Below the pieces are notes generated by a model. It was not told the origin of the DNA. It ran no database searches and saw nothing but the letters and a program-made list of their open reading frames with translations. From positions 62,001-126,000 of the forward strand of contig CAZUGQ010000003.1 in the NCBI GenBank assembly GCA_964620125.1: a DNA stretch of 64,000 nt. Reading direction: 5' to 3'. How positions within the stretch are numbered: the first letter of the stretch is position 1; the number at the start of each line of letters is the position of its first letter. The position numbers and the translations under genes were made by a program. Shown piece by piece: positions 8,968 through 17,366 of this stretch. Source of the DNA: OLB6 sp964620125. Lineage in GTDB: Bacteria; Bacteroidota; Ignavibacteria; Kapaibacteriales; Kapaibacteriaceae.

Positions 8968-10718
8968 TGGAAGAGAGCACAGTAACATCTGTCGTGTTGA
9001 AGGGAGTGCCGGCATCACCCGGCATTGCTATCGGCAGAGCATTCGTGCTTGATCCCGAGCAACCGGTAGACCCAACGGAACAGATTACGCCCGATAGCAT
9101 TGCCAACGAGTTGCACAGATTTCAGCAGGCGCTTGAAGTTGTCATTGCCGAGTTAGTGCAGGCGCGTGACCTGGCACGGCAGGAAAGTGACACCGCCGTG
9201 AACATTGTTGAGAGCTACCAGCTCATTGTTAATGATCCCATTATCCAGAAGTCGATCAAGGAGCACATCAGCAAAGGGATATCGGCCGAAGCTGGTGTGG
9301 CGCGTGAGTTCGACGCACACAAATCCCTTCTGTACAACGCTCGCGATTCCTATTTGCGATCACGGGTTCAGGATTTGGAAGTGGTGAAGGAACGCATCAT
9401 CAGCGTGCTTCGAAAGCGCACCTTGAGTCATGCCGCCGGTTACGACAGCATTGTGGTAGCGCCACATGTTACGCCGCAGGACATGCTGTTTTTCAAGGCC
9501 ACACAAACGCTGGGTTACGTTACTGAAGTAGGAGGCATCAATTCTCACGTATGCATTCTTGCACGTGATATGGGTTATCCTGCAGTGATCGGCATACGCA
9601 ATGCGGCCGACACAATCCAGAACGATGATTTGTTGGTTGTTGATGGCTATGCAGGGATCGTTGTGGTTAATCCTGACGCCGAAACCCTTCGGCAGTATCA
9701 GGAAAAGGCCGTTAAAGCCGAGGAGTACCGACAGCAGCTTGGCAAGCTGGCTGGCAAACCATCCGTAACGACCGACGGAGTGCGAATATCTCTTTTAGCC
9801 AACATTGACGAGCCGGAGCACGTTGATGCAGCAATGATGGCGGGAGCTGAAGGCATCGGGTTGGTGCGCACGGAGTTCATGCTCATGCGGCTGGGACGAT
9901 ATCCCTCCGTAGAGGAGCAAACAGCGTGGTATCGTGATATAGCGGAGCGAGCATATCCAAAAACGGTAACCATCAGAGCATTTGATGTTGGCAGCGACAA
10001 GTTCCGTCAGGGAATACCGCACCGTGAGGAGAATCCAGCTCTTGGCTTGCGTGGCATACGATTCCTCCTGTATAGGCCGGACATTTTTGAGCAGCAGGTT
10101 TGTGCGATTTTACGGGCATCCGTTCACCGCAACATCAGGCTGATGCTGCCGATGATCTCCATGGTTGAAGAGATTGACGCAGCCCAGCGCATCATCGAAG
10201 GGTGTAAGAAGCGATTGGATGCAGAAGGCGTAGAGTATGATGCTTCTCTTCCTGTAGGCATCATGATTGAGACACCTGCTGCGGCGATGATGGCAGAGAC
10301 CTTTGCTCGAAGGGCAGACTTTCTGAGCATCGGCACCAATGATCTTGCACAGTACGCCCTGGCCACAGATAGAACGAATGATTTAGTTGCCGACCTGTTC
10401 GATCCGCTGCACCCTGCCGTAATCCGTATGGTTCGTATGGCTGTGCAGGCGGCGAACAAGTTCGGGCGGTCCGTTAGTGTGTGTGGTGAGATGGCTGGTC
10501 ATGCTTCAGCAACCGAGATGCTTATTGGCATCGGCATCCATGAGCTAAGTGTTGCACCTCGGCTTCTGCTTGAACTCAAACGCCGAGTGCTGAATGTAAG
10601 CTATATGCAATGCGAGGATCTTGTCCAGCAGCTCGAGAGTTGTTCAACCACTCAACAGGTATACGCTGTGCTTAACAGCATCAATGCCTGGCGAGGGAAA
10701 GACGATCTCATCACATGA
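8967..10718 (+). CDS. ptsI: Phosphoenolpyruvate-protein phosphotransferase (PTS enzyme I)
   Basis: It transfers phosphate from PEP to HPr. The N-terminal PEP-utiliser mobile domain carries the phospho-histidine in TEVGGINSHVCILARDMG (around residue 190). The C-terminal PEP-binding barrel includes EGIGLVRTEFMLM, NPALGLRGIRFLL, GIMIETPAAAMMAE and SIGTNDLAQYALATDR, and the catalytic cysteine region reads VSVCGEMAGH. The 583-aa length is standard. The gene starts within the HPr stop codon, and its own stop overlaps the next gene's ATG (ATGA), indicating one polycistronic unit from the Sua5-type gene to the outer-membrane protein gene. Confidence 0.96.
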   Translation: MEESTVTSVVLKGVPASPGIAIGRAFVLDPEQPVDPTEQITPDSIANELHRFQQALEVVIAELVQARDLARQESDTAVNIVESYQLIVNDPIIQKSIKEHISKGISAEAGVAREFDAHKSLLYNARDSYLRSRVQDLEVVKERIISVLRKRTLSHAAGYDSIVVAPHVTPQDMLFFKATQTLGYVTEVGGINSHVCILARDMGYPAVIGIRNAADTIQNDDLLVVDGYAGIVVVNPDAETLRQYQEKAVKAEEYRQQLGKLAGKPSVTTDGVRISLLANIDEPEHVDAAMMAGAEGIGLVRTEFMLMRLGRYPSVEEQTAWYRDIAERAYPKTVTIRAFDVGSDKFRQGIPHREENPALGLRGIRFLLYRPDIFEQQVCAILRASVHRNIRLMLPMISMVEEIDAAQRIIEGCKKRLDAEGVEYDASLPVGIMIETPAAAMMAETFARRADFLSIGTNDLAQYALATDRTNDLVADLFDPLHPAVIRMVRMAVQAANKFGRSVSVCGEMAGHASATEMLIGIGIHELSVAPRLLLELKRRVLNVSYMQCEDLVQQLESCSTTQQVYAVLNSINAWRGKDDLIT

Positions 10719-12472
10719 TCCATGGTTCGGGGCTGGTGCACCGTCGTGCACCGTCACTTCTGTTCATGTCCATGCTCCTTGCTGCAGCTGCCGTCCTACC
10801 GAACGGAACAGCCATAGGTAAACAGGCGTCGGAGCGCACTCAACGCAAGAATACCCCAGGCGGCAAGGAACGGTTAACCGATGCCACCATCCGGAATCTC
10901 TACATCCAGCAGATGGATGTATTTGACAGTACGCAGGGCGATTGGTTCTTTGCTGCTCCGTTGGCAAATGCCCTACATAGTCTCACACGCGAGTATGTGA
11001 TCGAAGACGAACTCCTGCTGTATGAGGGCGACGTGGTGAACGACACCTTGCTGCTTGAAGTTGAGCGTAACCTGCGCCGTACAGGCTTGTTCAGCGCCGT
11101 ACGCGTAGAGGCACAGCCAGCGTCTGTTGCTGGATCTCAGGCCGACAGTGTAGACGTGATCATCGTTGCACAGGATCGCTGGTCACTACGCCCGGCTATT
11201 CTCTTCGGCACAGGGGGGGGAGTAACGAACATCGGCGGTAAGCTCGAAGAGAGCAACTTTCTTGGCACGGCAACACAGATCACCTTGCAAGGATTGTATA
11301 GAACGGAGAATAGCATTGGGTGGGAAGGGTACGTGCGGGTTGCCCAGCGCCGACTGTTTCGGAGTGAGATTGGAATCGAGGGTATTCTACAAGCGAATCA
11401 GTACAGAACAGATCAGTTCGTCCACGTTGTAAAGCCATATCGCACTACCCTAACGCCATGGGCATTTGGCGCACAAGCATGGAATAGCTTTGGGAAAGAT
11501 TTTGCGTACACACCTGGCCAAGCCCCTTTACTGCTTCCCTTCCACAATCGAGAGGTGCGGGGATGGATATCGCAGTCGTATGGAAACGAAGACCTACTCT
11601 TTGTAAGTGCTGCAATTAGTGCGAACAGTGTGCAGCGCACCGTTGAAACGTCGAGGCAGGCATTCGACAACACAGGGCATGTGCTTGTAAGTTTTAGCTC
11701 GCTTCGGCAGGTGTACCGTAGAAGTGTATTCCTCGACGGGTATGAAACTGAAGATCTTGTTGTAGGGGGCTGGGGCAATGCCACATTGGGAAGAGTGTTC
11801 AGTACCGGCAACGGAGGGGAGGGCATGTGGTATATCGGTGGCGAAGCAGAGCAGAGCTGGCTTCCAACGGATGAGCTGTATCTGTTTGGTCGAATCAATG
11901 GTGCGTCTGGATTCGGTTCATTCAGCAACGCCGATGGGTCGAATGCAGGCACCGTTGCTCGGTATACATCACTTGGCGTTACTGGAATTGCACACTGGCG
12001 GGCAACACCACACATCGTATTGGCGGGTCGTGTAAGCAACCAGACAGTCTGGAATTGGAATGCATTCCATCAGCTAGTGTTGGACTTTGAAAGCGGACTT
12101 CGCGGATACGTGGCCAATCAATTTGCAGGTGACAACCGTTTTGTGGGTAATGCTGAAGCCCGATGGTTTCCTGGCTGGAAGGCATGGATTCTTGGGTTCA
12201 GTGCTGTAGCGTTCTATGACATGGGCACGGTGTGGAATCAGGGGCAGGCCCTAGGAAACACTCGATTTCATCACAGCATTGGTGCTGGGTTCCGAATACA
12301 TAATCTCAAGGCATCGGGTTCTGATGCCATCTTCCGGTTTGACTTTGCGTACAATCTTGACGAGCAGCGATTTACTGGACTCATCTTCACTACGAACCAA
12401 CTGTTCAGTGCATTCGGCAGACATGTGTTTAAGGCACCGGCACTGTACGGCACAGAGGTGGACGTACGGTAG
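10715..12472 (+). CDS. BamA/Omp85-like outer-membrane beta-barrel protein
   Basis: The N-terminus is a signal peptide (RRAPSLLFMSMLLAAAAVL). Residues ~50-160 resemble a single POTRA-like module: a strand, then ELLLYEGDVVNDTLLLEVE and RNLRRTGLFSAVRVE. The remaining ~400 residues are rich in alternating aromatic/hydrophobic strands, as in surface-antigen (D15) barrels, for example NRFVGNAEARWFPG near the end. With one POTRA-like domain it is more like an accessory Omp85 member than the essential BamA, which has five. Its ATG overlaps the ptsI stop by 4 bp. What it exports or assembles cannot be told from sequence. Confidence 0.7.
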   Translation: MIHGSGLVHRRAPSLLFMSMLLAAAAVLPNGTAIGKQASERTQRKNTPGGKERLTDATIRNLYIQQMDVFDSTQGDWFFAAPLANALHSLTREYVIEDELLLYEGDVVNDTLLLEVERNLRRTGLFSAVRVEAQPASVAGSQADSVDVIIVAQDRWSLRPAILFGTGGGVTNIGGKLEESNFLGTATQITLQGLYRTENSIGWEGYVRVAQRRLFRSEIGIEGILQANQYRTDQFVHVVKPYRTTLTPWAFGAQAWNSFGKDFAYTPGQAPLLLPFHNREVRGWISQSYGNEDLLFVSAAISANSVQRTVETSRQAFDNTGHVLVSFSSLRQVYRRSVFLDGYETEDLVVGGWGNATLGRVFSTGNGGEGMWYIGGEAEQSWLPTDELYLFGRINGASGFGSFSNADGSNAGTVARYTSLGVTGIAHWRATPHIVLAGRVSNQTVWNWNAFHQLVLDFESGLRGYVANQFAGDNRFVGNAEARWFPGWKAWILGFSAVAFYDMGTVWNQGQALGNTRFHHSIGAGFRIHNLKASGSDAIFRFDFAYNLDEQRFTGLIFTTNQLFSAFGRHVFKAPALYGTEVDVR

Positions 12473-12538
12473 ATACCGCAGCACGTACTCCTCGCTGAAC
12501 CACAATCACGCTCAACGCACCACGATCAGGTTAGAACC

Positions 12539-13180
12539 ATGAACCATTGTATTGACCATACGCTCCTTAAGGCTGACTGCACCGAGGATCAGGTACGCAG
12601 GCTGTGTGCAGAGGCAAACACCTACCAGTTTGCATCGGTGTGTGTGTTACCGTGGTGGGTTGCACTGGCGGCTAGCGAGTATCACACAGTGTGCACCGTT
12701 GTTGGGTTTCCTCTCGGAGCTCATACAACGGCCATCAAGGTGGCAGAAGCCGAGCATCTCATTCGAATGGGAGCCAGGGAGATTGATGTTGTTGCGTCGG
12801 TAACAGCTCTCAAGAGCGGGCACTGGGATAGAGTGCGTGCCGATGTGGTAGCCGTTGTGGATGCGGTACATGCCCTTGGAGGATTGGTAAAGGTCATCAT
12901 CGAAACCAGTCTCCTTACACATTCAGAGAAGATCATCATGTGCGAGGTGGTAACAGCCGCTGGGGCTGACTTTATCAAGACGTCCACTGGCTTCTCCGGC
13001 GGAGGTGCAACCGTGGATGATGTGGCAATACTTCGAGCGCATGTAGGGAGCAATGTGCTGGTAAAGGCCTCGGGCGGTATACGTGATCGAGCCACGGCAG
13101 AAGCCATGATTGAGGCCGGTGCGGCGAGGATTGGAACGTCGAACGGGGTTGCGTTGGTTGGGGAGGAGGGGAGGGACTAG
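12539..13180 (+). CDS. deoC: Deoxyribose-phosphate aldolase
   Basis: DeoC cleaves 2-deoxyribose-5-phosphate to glyceraldehyde-3-phosphate and acetaldehyde in deoxynucleoside catabolism. Family motifs include IDHTLLKADCTEDQV, VVGFPLGAHTTAIKVAEA and REIDVVAS. The Schiff-base lysine region is ADFIKTSTGFSGGGAT and the second lysine is in VKASGGIRDR. The length (213 aa) is typical of the short bacterial form. The final residues (VGEEGRD) and the stop codon are formed by the start of a 9-bp tandem repeat (13173-13226), so the C-terminus may have been altered by repeat growth. Confidence 0.95.
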   Translation: MNHCIDHTLLKADCTEDQVRRLCAEANTYQFASVCVLPWWVALAASEYHTVCTVVGFPLGAHTTAIKVAEAEHLIRMGAREIDVVASVTALKSGHWDRVRADVVAVVDAVHALGGLVKVIIETSLLTHSEKIIMCEVVTAAGADFIKTSTGFSGGGATVDDVAILRAHVGSNVLVKASGGIRDRATAEAMIEAGAARIGTSNGVALVGEEGRD

Positions 13181-13226
13181 AGGGACTGGAGGGACTGGAG
13201 GGACTGGAGGGACTAGAGGGGCTGGA
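13173..13226 (+). repeat. 9-bp tandem repeat, six units, overlapping the deoC stop
   Basis: Six consecutive 9-mers: GGGACTAGA, three copies of GGGACTGGA, GGGACTAGA and GGGGCTGGA. The deoC stop TAG lies inside the first unit. Units with CTGGA instead of CTAGA would read through in this frame, so copy-number or point changes here could alter the deoC C-terminus. Confidence 0.9.
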
Positions 13227-13278
13227 GTGGAGAGAGAGAGAGAGAGAAAGAAAGAAAGAAAGTAGAGGGAAAGAAAGG
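13227..13278 (+). repeat. Purine-only low-complexity tract (GA and GAAA microsatellites)
   Basis: After the 9-bp repeat the plus strand is almost only A and G: a run of GA dinucleotides, then GAAA tetranucleotides, then further A/G sequence. It lies between deoC and the palindromic pair at 13280. Confidence 0.85.
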
Positions 13279-13279
13279 T

Positions 13280-13331
13280 ACCGGGATACCTATTGTCCCG
13301 GTAACAGTACCGGGACAATAGGTGTCCCGGT
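13280..13331. repeat. Palindromic repeat cluster A: two ACCGGGA-N9-TCCCGGT units
   Basis: Units start at 13280 and 13309, exactly 29 bp apart. Their 9-nt centres (TACCTATTG and CAATAGGTG) are reverse complements of each other except for one base. The DNA can therefore form either two small hairpins or one long hairpin of about 28-bp arms. It lies between deoC and the yceI promoter. Confidence 0.9.
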
Positions 13332-13354
13332 ACCAGGAGAGAGCACAAAACCAC

Positions 13355-13383
13355 TTGACAAAACGTGTCGCAACACATATATT
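13355..13383 (+). promoter_or_regulatory. Sigma70-like promoter for yceI
   Basis: TTGACA (13355-13360), a 17-bp spacer and TATATT (13378-13383) form a near-ideal housekeeping promoter 43 bp upstream of the yceI ATG. It is the clearest E. coli-style promoter in the window; other genes here lack such a pair. Confidence 0.6.
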
Positions 13384-13397
13384 TGTGTTGTAACACA
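13365..13397 (+). promoter_or_regulatory. Probable repressor operator overlapping the yceI -10 box
   Basis: Two near-identical direct copies, GTGTCGCAACACA (13365-13377) and GTGTTGTAACACA (13385-13397), lie 20 bp apart, i.e. about two helical turns. Each is itself a partial or full palindrome (TGTGTT-GT-AACACA at 13384-13397). In addition CAACACA and TGTGTTG flank the -10 hexamer exactly. This is typical of a dimeric repressor site (MarR- or TetR-like), but no such regulator is in the window. Confidence 0.55.
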
Positions 13398-13426
13398 TTT
13401 TTTAATCCAACCGCAAAGGATACGCC

Positions 13427-13990
13427 ATGACTCGGTGGACTGTTGATGCAGCACACAGTGAAGTGCAATTCAAGGTAAAACATCTGATGATCAACACTGT
13501 GACAGGCGCGTTTAAGGATTATGCTGTCACCGTGGATAGCAACGGTACCGATTTCGAAAACGCACATGTGCACTTCGAAGCCAAGGTGGCAAGCATCGAT
13601 ACCGGCATCGAAATGCGCGATAACCACCTGCGGAGTGACGATTTCTTCAACGCCGAGCGGTTTCCGTTGATGACCTTCAACTCCACAAGCATGGTGCCAA
13701 CAGGCGAAAACACGTTCAAGCTAATGGGCGACCTAACCATCCGCGACGTTACCAAACCTGTTGTGCTCAATGTAGAGTTCGGTGGCTCTATCGTTGATCC
13801 ATACGGCAACCACAAGGCCGGGTTTGAGATTACTGGTACGATCAATCGTAAGGACTTTAACCTGCTCTGGAACGGTATGACTGAAGCGGGTGGAATTGTG
13901 GTAAGCGATGATGTTCGGTTGCACCTTAACATTCAACTGCTGAAAGTTGAAACCGTAGAGCAGTCGGAAACCGTAGTTTCAAATGCCTGA
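13427..13990 (+). CDS. yceI: YceI-family polyisoprenoid/amphiphile-binding protein
   Basis: The whole protein (187 aa) is one YceI lipocalin-like domain: it begins TRWTVDAAHSEVQFKVKHL and continues with FENAHVHFEAKVASIDTG, RDNHLRSDDFFNAERFPLMTF, MGDLTIRDVTKPVVL and TGTINRKDFNLLWN. Family members bind isoprenoid or fatty-acid-like ligands. Many YceI proteins are periplasmic, but this one starts directly with the domain and has no signal peptide, so it is predicted cytoplasmic. It is preceded by a strong promoter with an overlapping palindromic operator and followed 40 bp later by a pirin gene, a pairing often seen in stress-inducible units. Confidence 0.92.
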   Translation: MTRWTVDAAHSEVQFKVKHLMINTVTGAFKDYAVTVDSNGTDFENAHVHFEAKVASIDTGIEMRDNHLRSDDFFNAERFPLMTFNSTSMVPTGENTFKLMGDLTIRDVTKPVVLNVEFGGSIVDPYGNHKAGFEITGTINRKDFNLLWNGMTEAGGIVVSDDVRLHLNIQLLKVETVEQSETVVSNA

Positions 13991-14030
13991 TCTGCACCGT
14001 AACCATGTTGTTTAGGAAGGATGATCGGAT

Positions 14031-14915
14031 ATGCGACGCATTAAATTGATTACCGCTGGAGTACCAACGAGTGTTGGTCCATTAGTCATCAACCAGCCAC
14101 TTCCGGTGCCCGCACTTCGCTACGCCGATCCATTCATCCTACTGCACCACGCAGGTCCACAGCATATCGCTCCTGGATCGGCAGGTGAAAAAGTCGAAGA
14201 ACATCCACACCGAGGATTTGAGCCCGTTACGTTCGTCTTTCAAGGGAGCGTGCTGCACCGCGACTCCCTTGGAAACGTTGGAACCATCGGTGCTGGTGAA
14301 GTCCAATGGATTACGAGCGGTAGTGGCATTATGCACGAGGAAGGGCCTACAGAGTCTCTCACACGCGACGGGGGCGACCTTGAACTAATCCAGCTCTGGA
14401 TAAACCTGCCAGCAAGCAAGAAAATGATGTCACCTGGTTATCAGGAGTTGCATTCCAATCAGATACCGCAGTGGTCGGGACTCGATGGTCATCTTACCTT
14501 AAGCATCGTTGCTGGTGAATACAACAGCCTTGTTGGACCTGCTCCTACTCAGTCGCCATTGTTTGCTGCCATGGGCTGGGGTGTGGCAGGGGGCTCTGGT
14601 TTAGTGACTCTGCCGGAGTTCGACACTACCATGCTGTACATCCTTGGCGGATCGGTACGCATCGCAGACCACATTGTTGAATCAAAAAAACTTGTGGTGT
14701 TCGATGCTCCAGAAACCGGATCGGATACTGCGATGCATCTTGAAATTCTTGATGATGCTCGGCTGCTACTGCTTGCCGGTACCCCATTGAATGAACCGGT
14801 GGCTACCTATGGACCGTTCGTGATGAACACCGAGGATGAGATTCGAGCTGCGTTTCGTGACTTTGCCGGCGGCAAGTTCGGGGCCATCCCACGCACTGAG
14901 CAACCAGCACTATGA
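14031..14915 (+). CDS. Pirin-family bicupin protein
   Basis: The N-terminal cupin carries the pirin metal site, visible as EEHPHRGFEPVTFVFQGSVLH with a later SGSGIMHEE; these give the three His and one Glu ligands typical of Fe-binding pirins. The C-terminal half (from about residue 165) is the second cupin with a conserved EPVATYGPFVMNT stretch. Some pirins are quercetinases and others redox-sensing co-regulators; the sequence does not distinguish these. ATG at 14031 is preceded by a purine-rich AGGAAGG. It is probably co-transcribed with yceI. Confidence 0.93.
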   Translation: MRRIKLITAGVPTSVGPLVINQPLPVPALRYADPFILLHHAGPQHIAPGSAGEKVEEHPHRGFEPVTFVFQGSVLHRDSLGNVGTIGAGEVQWITSGSGIMHEEGPTESLTRDGGDLELIQLWINLPASKKMMSPGYQELHSNQIPQWSGLDGHLTLSIVAGEYNSLVGPAPTQSPLFAAMGWGVAGGSGLVTLPEFDTTMLYILGGSVRIADHIVESKKLVVFDAPETGSDTAMHLEILDDARLLLLAGTPLNEPVATYGPFVMNTEDEIRAAFRDFAGGKFGAIPRTEQPAL

Positions 14916-15143
14916 CCGTGGATCTGAACGCAGTACAATTCCCGGTGGCCTCAGTACAGTAGCGTTCGGCTGGTAGCCTGTTATCAATACTGCCACCCAG
15001 TATCGCACACATAACGAGCTGCGTGTTTCACTGCATGCTGAACGGTGCTTGCTCACGCATCATCCCCGTCTAGCGTGCTTATTGGTTAGGTGCGATCATA
15101 TTGGTAATCCTGTGTATGTTATACCCGGTTTCGGGAGTGGGCA

Positions 15144-15929
15144 ATGACGCTGAACATTACCAATGGCGATGTTATCGGTGGGCGATTACAGGCGATAGAC
15201 ATTGACGGTAACATCATGCCGTGGAGAGAGGTTCTTCATGAGGGCCCGCTCTTGGACTATCAATCCGTGGATGTGGCTGGTAGAAACGCCTTTAATCAAA
15301 ACAGAGCGACGTTCATTGCTAGCAGAGGTTGGGGAAGGATTGAGGATGTACTTGATGATATGAATCAACGCGATGAAGTTCTACTCGACATGCCATGGAA
15401 AGAAATCGTTCTATGGATGGAACCAGATCTCTTCGATCAGCTGATTCTTGCTCAAGTGCTTACCTTACTCCACAGATCTGGTAAACATAGTCGCGTTGAC
15501 TGCAGACTTGTGCAAACCTCTTCTAACCTGAATTATCACACGGATTCCGAGCTAATCGCAATATCTCGTACCCCGCGAACGCTGAGCGCACATGCCATAG
15601 CCCCCTACCTGCAGTTCTGGTTGGATGTGACTCACGCTCGAGCCCTGACACACTCGAGCGATGATCCCGAACCCCTGCGAATAGCCAAAAGGCAGTGGAT
15701 GGATCTGCAGCCGTCAGATGATGGCTTCAGTGCTTTCGACCATCGAGTGCTCGAAGTTGTTCGTAATCATGGCTCCGTGAGGGTCGACGTGTTGTTTCAG
15801 ATGATCAATGCCGAAGAAGGTCCGTATGCTTATTGGGGAGACACGGCATTTTTCTCACGTCTGCAAGATCTCGCGCAACGGCAGACCTCGTTGCAAGTGT
15901 CGGACAACGTGGTCGTGTACGCGGGGTAA
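15144..15929 (+). CDS. DUF1835 domain-containing protein
   Basis: The N-terminus shows the DUF1835 signature: LNITNGDVIGGRLQA followed by GNIMPWREVLHEGPL. The C-terminal ~80 residues (FDHRVLEVVRNHGSVRVDVLF ... WGDTAFFSRLQDLA) resemble the helical domain that often follows DUF1835. At 261 aa it is a typical two-domain member. The function is unknown; no signal peptide or membrane segment is seen. It stands alone, 228 bp downstream of the pirin gene; that gap holds no clear feature. Confidence 0.75.
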   Translation: MTLNITNGDVIGGRLQAIDIDGNIMPWREVLHEGPLLDYQSVDVAGRNAFNQNRATFIASRGWGRIEDVLDDMNQRDEVLLDMPWKEIVLWMEPDLFDQLILAQVLTLLHRSGKHSRVDCRLVQTSSNLNYHTDSELIAISRTPRTLSAHAIAPYLQFWLDVTHARALTHSSDDPEPLRIAKRQWMDLQPSDDGFSAFDHRVLEVVRNHGSVRVDVLFQMINAEEGPYAYWGDTAFFSRLQDLAQRQTSLQVSDNVVVYAG

Positions 15930-16022
15930 CTGCACAACGCCCTGTTGAGTGGTGTCATTAAACTCTCCGGCAAAGCGTGGTGACCGGGGCGCCATTCTTG
16001 TCACCAAAACCATTATCAAGGT

Positions 16023-17339
16023 ATGGCAATGATGTGGAAGCAAGGTTTACGTGCGCTTGGGTTGGTGTTGTGCTCACATGGTTTGCTACTGGCAGCGGTT
16101 CTCCCAACACGGTCACAGCCACAGTACTTTCCGCCGATAGGCGACAGTACGTGGGCCACAGTTTCTTTGCAGGAGTTGGGTTGGTGTACGAGTGAACTCG
16201 ACACGCTGTACAGTTTTTTAACTGCTACCAATAGCAAAGCGTTCATCGTTCTGAAAGGCGGACGTATTGCTATCGAATGGTATGCAGACGGGTTTACGAA
16301 GTATGACAATTGGTATTGGGCATCAGCTGGTAAGACTGTTACAGCAACCTTGGTGGGTATTGCACAGCGAGAAGGCAAACTGGATATCCGACAACCATCA
16401 AGCACCTACCAGGGTACTGGGTGGACGAGCTTGCCTCTCACACAAGAACAGGCAATCACCGTGTGGCATCAGCTTACGATGACCAGTGGTTTGGATGATG
16501 GAGCAGGCGACCCATTCTGCACCGATCCGGCATGCCTGGTGTACAAGGCAGATCCTGGCACACGCTGGGCTTACCACAATGCCCCGTACACGCTACTCGA
16601 TGCCGTTATAACAGGTGCAACTGGTCAGGCACTCAATACCTACTTCACACAAAAGTTAAAATCGTCAACTGGGATGGATGGCTTGTTCGTTAAGTCGGGG
16701 TACAACAACATTCTGATGAGTACTCCGCGGTCAATGGCGCGGTTTGGGTTACTGGCACTGCGTGGCTTTGTTTGGAATGGAGTTCCAATACTCGACGATC
16801 CCACATACGTTGAGGAAATGGTCAACACTTCGCAAGAGCTGAACAAAAGTTATGGCTATCTCTGGTGGTTGAATGGCAAGGAATCATTCATGTTGCCAGG
16901 TGTTCAGTTCGTATTCAAGGGGCCTATGACTCCCAATGCTCCACCAGATATGTATAGCGGCCTTGGCAAGAATGACCAGATAGTGTCTGCCATTCCAAGC
17001 GAAGACCTTGTAGTCGTGCGCATGGGCGACAATCCGACAACCGAGGGTCAGGACGTACCAACGGTATTTTTGAATGACGTGTGGCGCCTGCTCCGCAACG
17101 TGATGTGTACCACACTGCATGTTGACGGTGATTCGTGGAAAGAGCTGGAAGGGGGCTTGGATAATGCAGTACCTCAGAGCACGGTTGTTGTGTTTGATGT
17201 TGTTGGGCGAATTCTGCACACCTATCCTTCGGTATCGGAAGCAAGAACTGCCGGGATAGACGCACATCGATATCTGATCCGGGAAGTATCAGCCGAAGCG
17301 AATGCCGGTTCGATTGTCTATGCGCTTCAGCTTCGCTGA
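16023..17339 (+). CDS. Secreted serine hydrolase of the beta-lactamase/class C fold
   Basis: A signal peptide (LRALGLVLCSHGLLLAAVL) is followed by a beta-lactamase-fold domain with the SxxK motif in YWASAGKTVTATLVG (near residue 103), the YxN motif in WAYHNAPYTLLDAV (~185) and IWHQL-like helix text (VWHQLTMTSGLDDG). Related enzymes act as esterases, D-aminopeptidases or peptidoglycan peptidases, so resistance to beta-lactams should not be assumed. The last ~75 residues (TVVVFDVVGRIL ... IVYALQLR) look like a shortened T9SS-type sorting domain, which would send it across the outer membrane. Starts at 16023, 16029 and 16032 are all possible. The next gene is convergent. Confidence 0.8.
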   Translation: MAMMWKQGLRALGLVLCSHGLLLAAVLPTRSQPQYFPPIGDSTWATVSLQELGWCTSELDTLYSFLTATNSKAFIVLKGGRIAIEWYADGFTKYDNWYWASAGKTVTATLVGIAQREGKLDIRQPSSTYQGTGWTSLPLTQEQAITVWHQLTMTSGLDDGAGDPFCTDPACLVYKADPGTRWAYHNAPYTLLDAVITGATGQALNTYFTQKLKSSTGMDGLFVKSGYNNILMSTPRSMARFGLLALRGFVWNGVPILDDPTYVEEMVNTSQELNKSYGYLWWLNGKESFMLPGVQFVFKGPMTPNAPPDMYSGLGKNDQIVSAIPSEDLVVVRMGDNPTTEGQDVPTVFLNDVWRLLRNVMCTTLHVDGDSWKELEGGLDNAVPQSTVVVFDVVGRILHTYPSVSEARTAGIDAHRYLIREVSAEANAGSIVYALQLR

Positions 17340-17341
17340 AG
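17325..17341 (+). terminator. Small hairpin over the serine hydrolase stop codon
   Basis: CTTCAGC-TTC-GCTGAAG forms a 7-bp stem between two convergent genes, overlapping the stop TGA at 17337. A CTTTTT run follows about 15 bp later. A weak terminator is possible. Confidence 0.3.
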
Positions 17342-17366
17342 TCCAATAGGAATAGTTCAACGCTTT

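Noticed and set aside
12923..13627. 234-residue minus-strand open frame
   Set aside because: It runs antisense through deoC, the low-complexity tract and yceI; the LSFFLSLSLS text is only the GA microsatellite read backwards.
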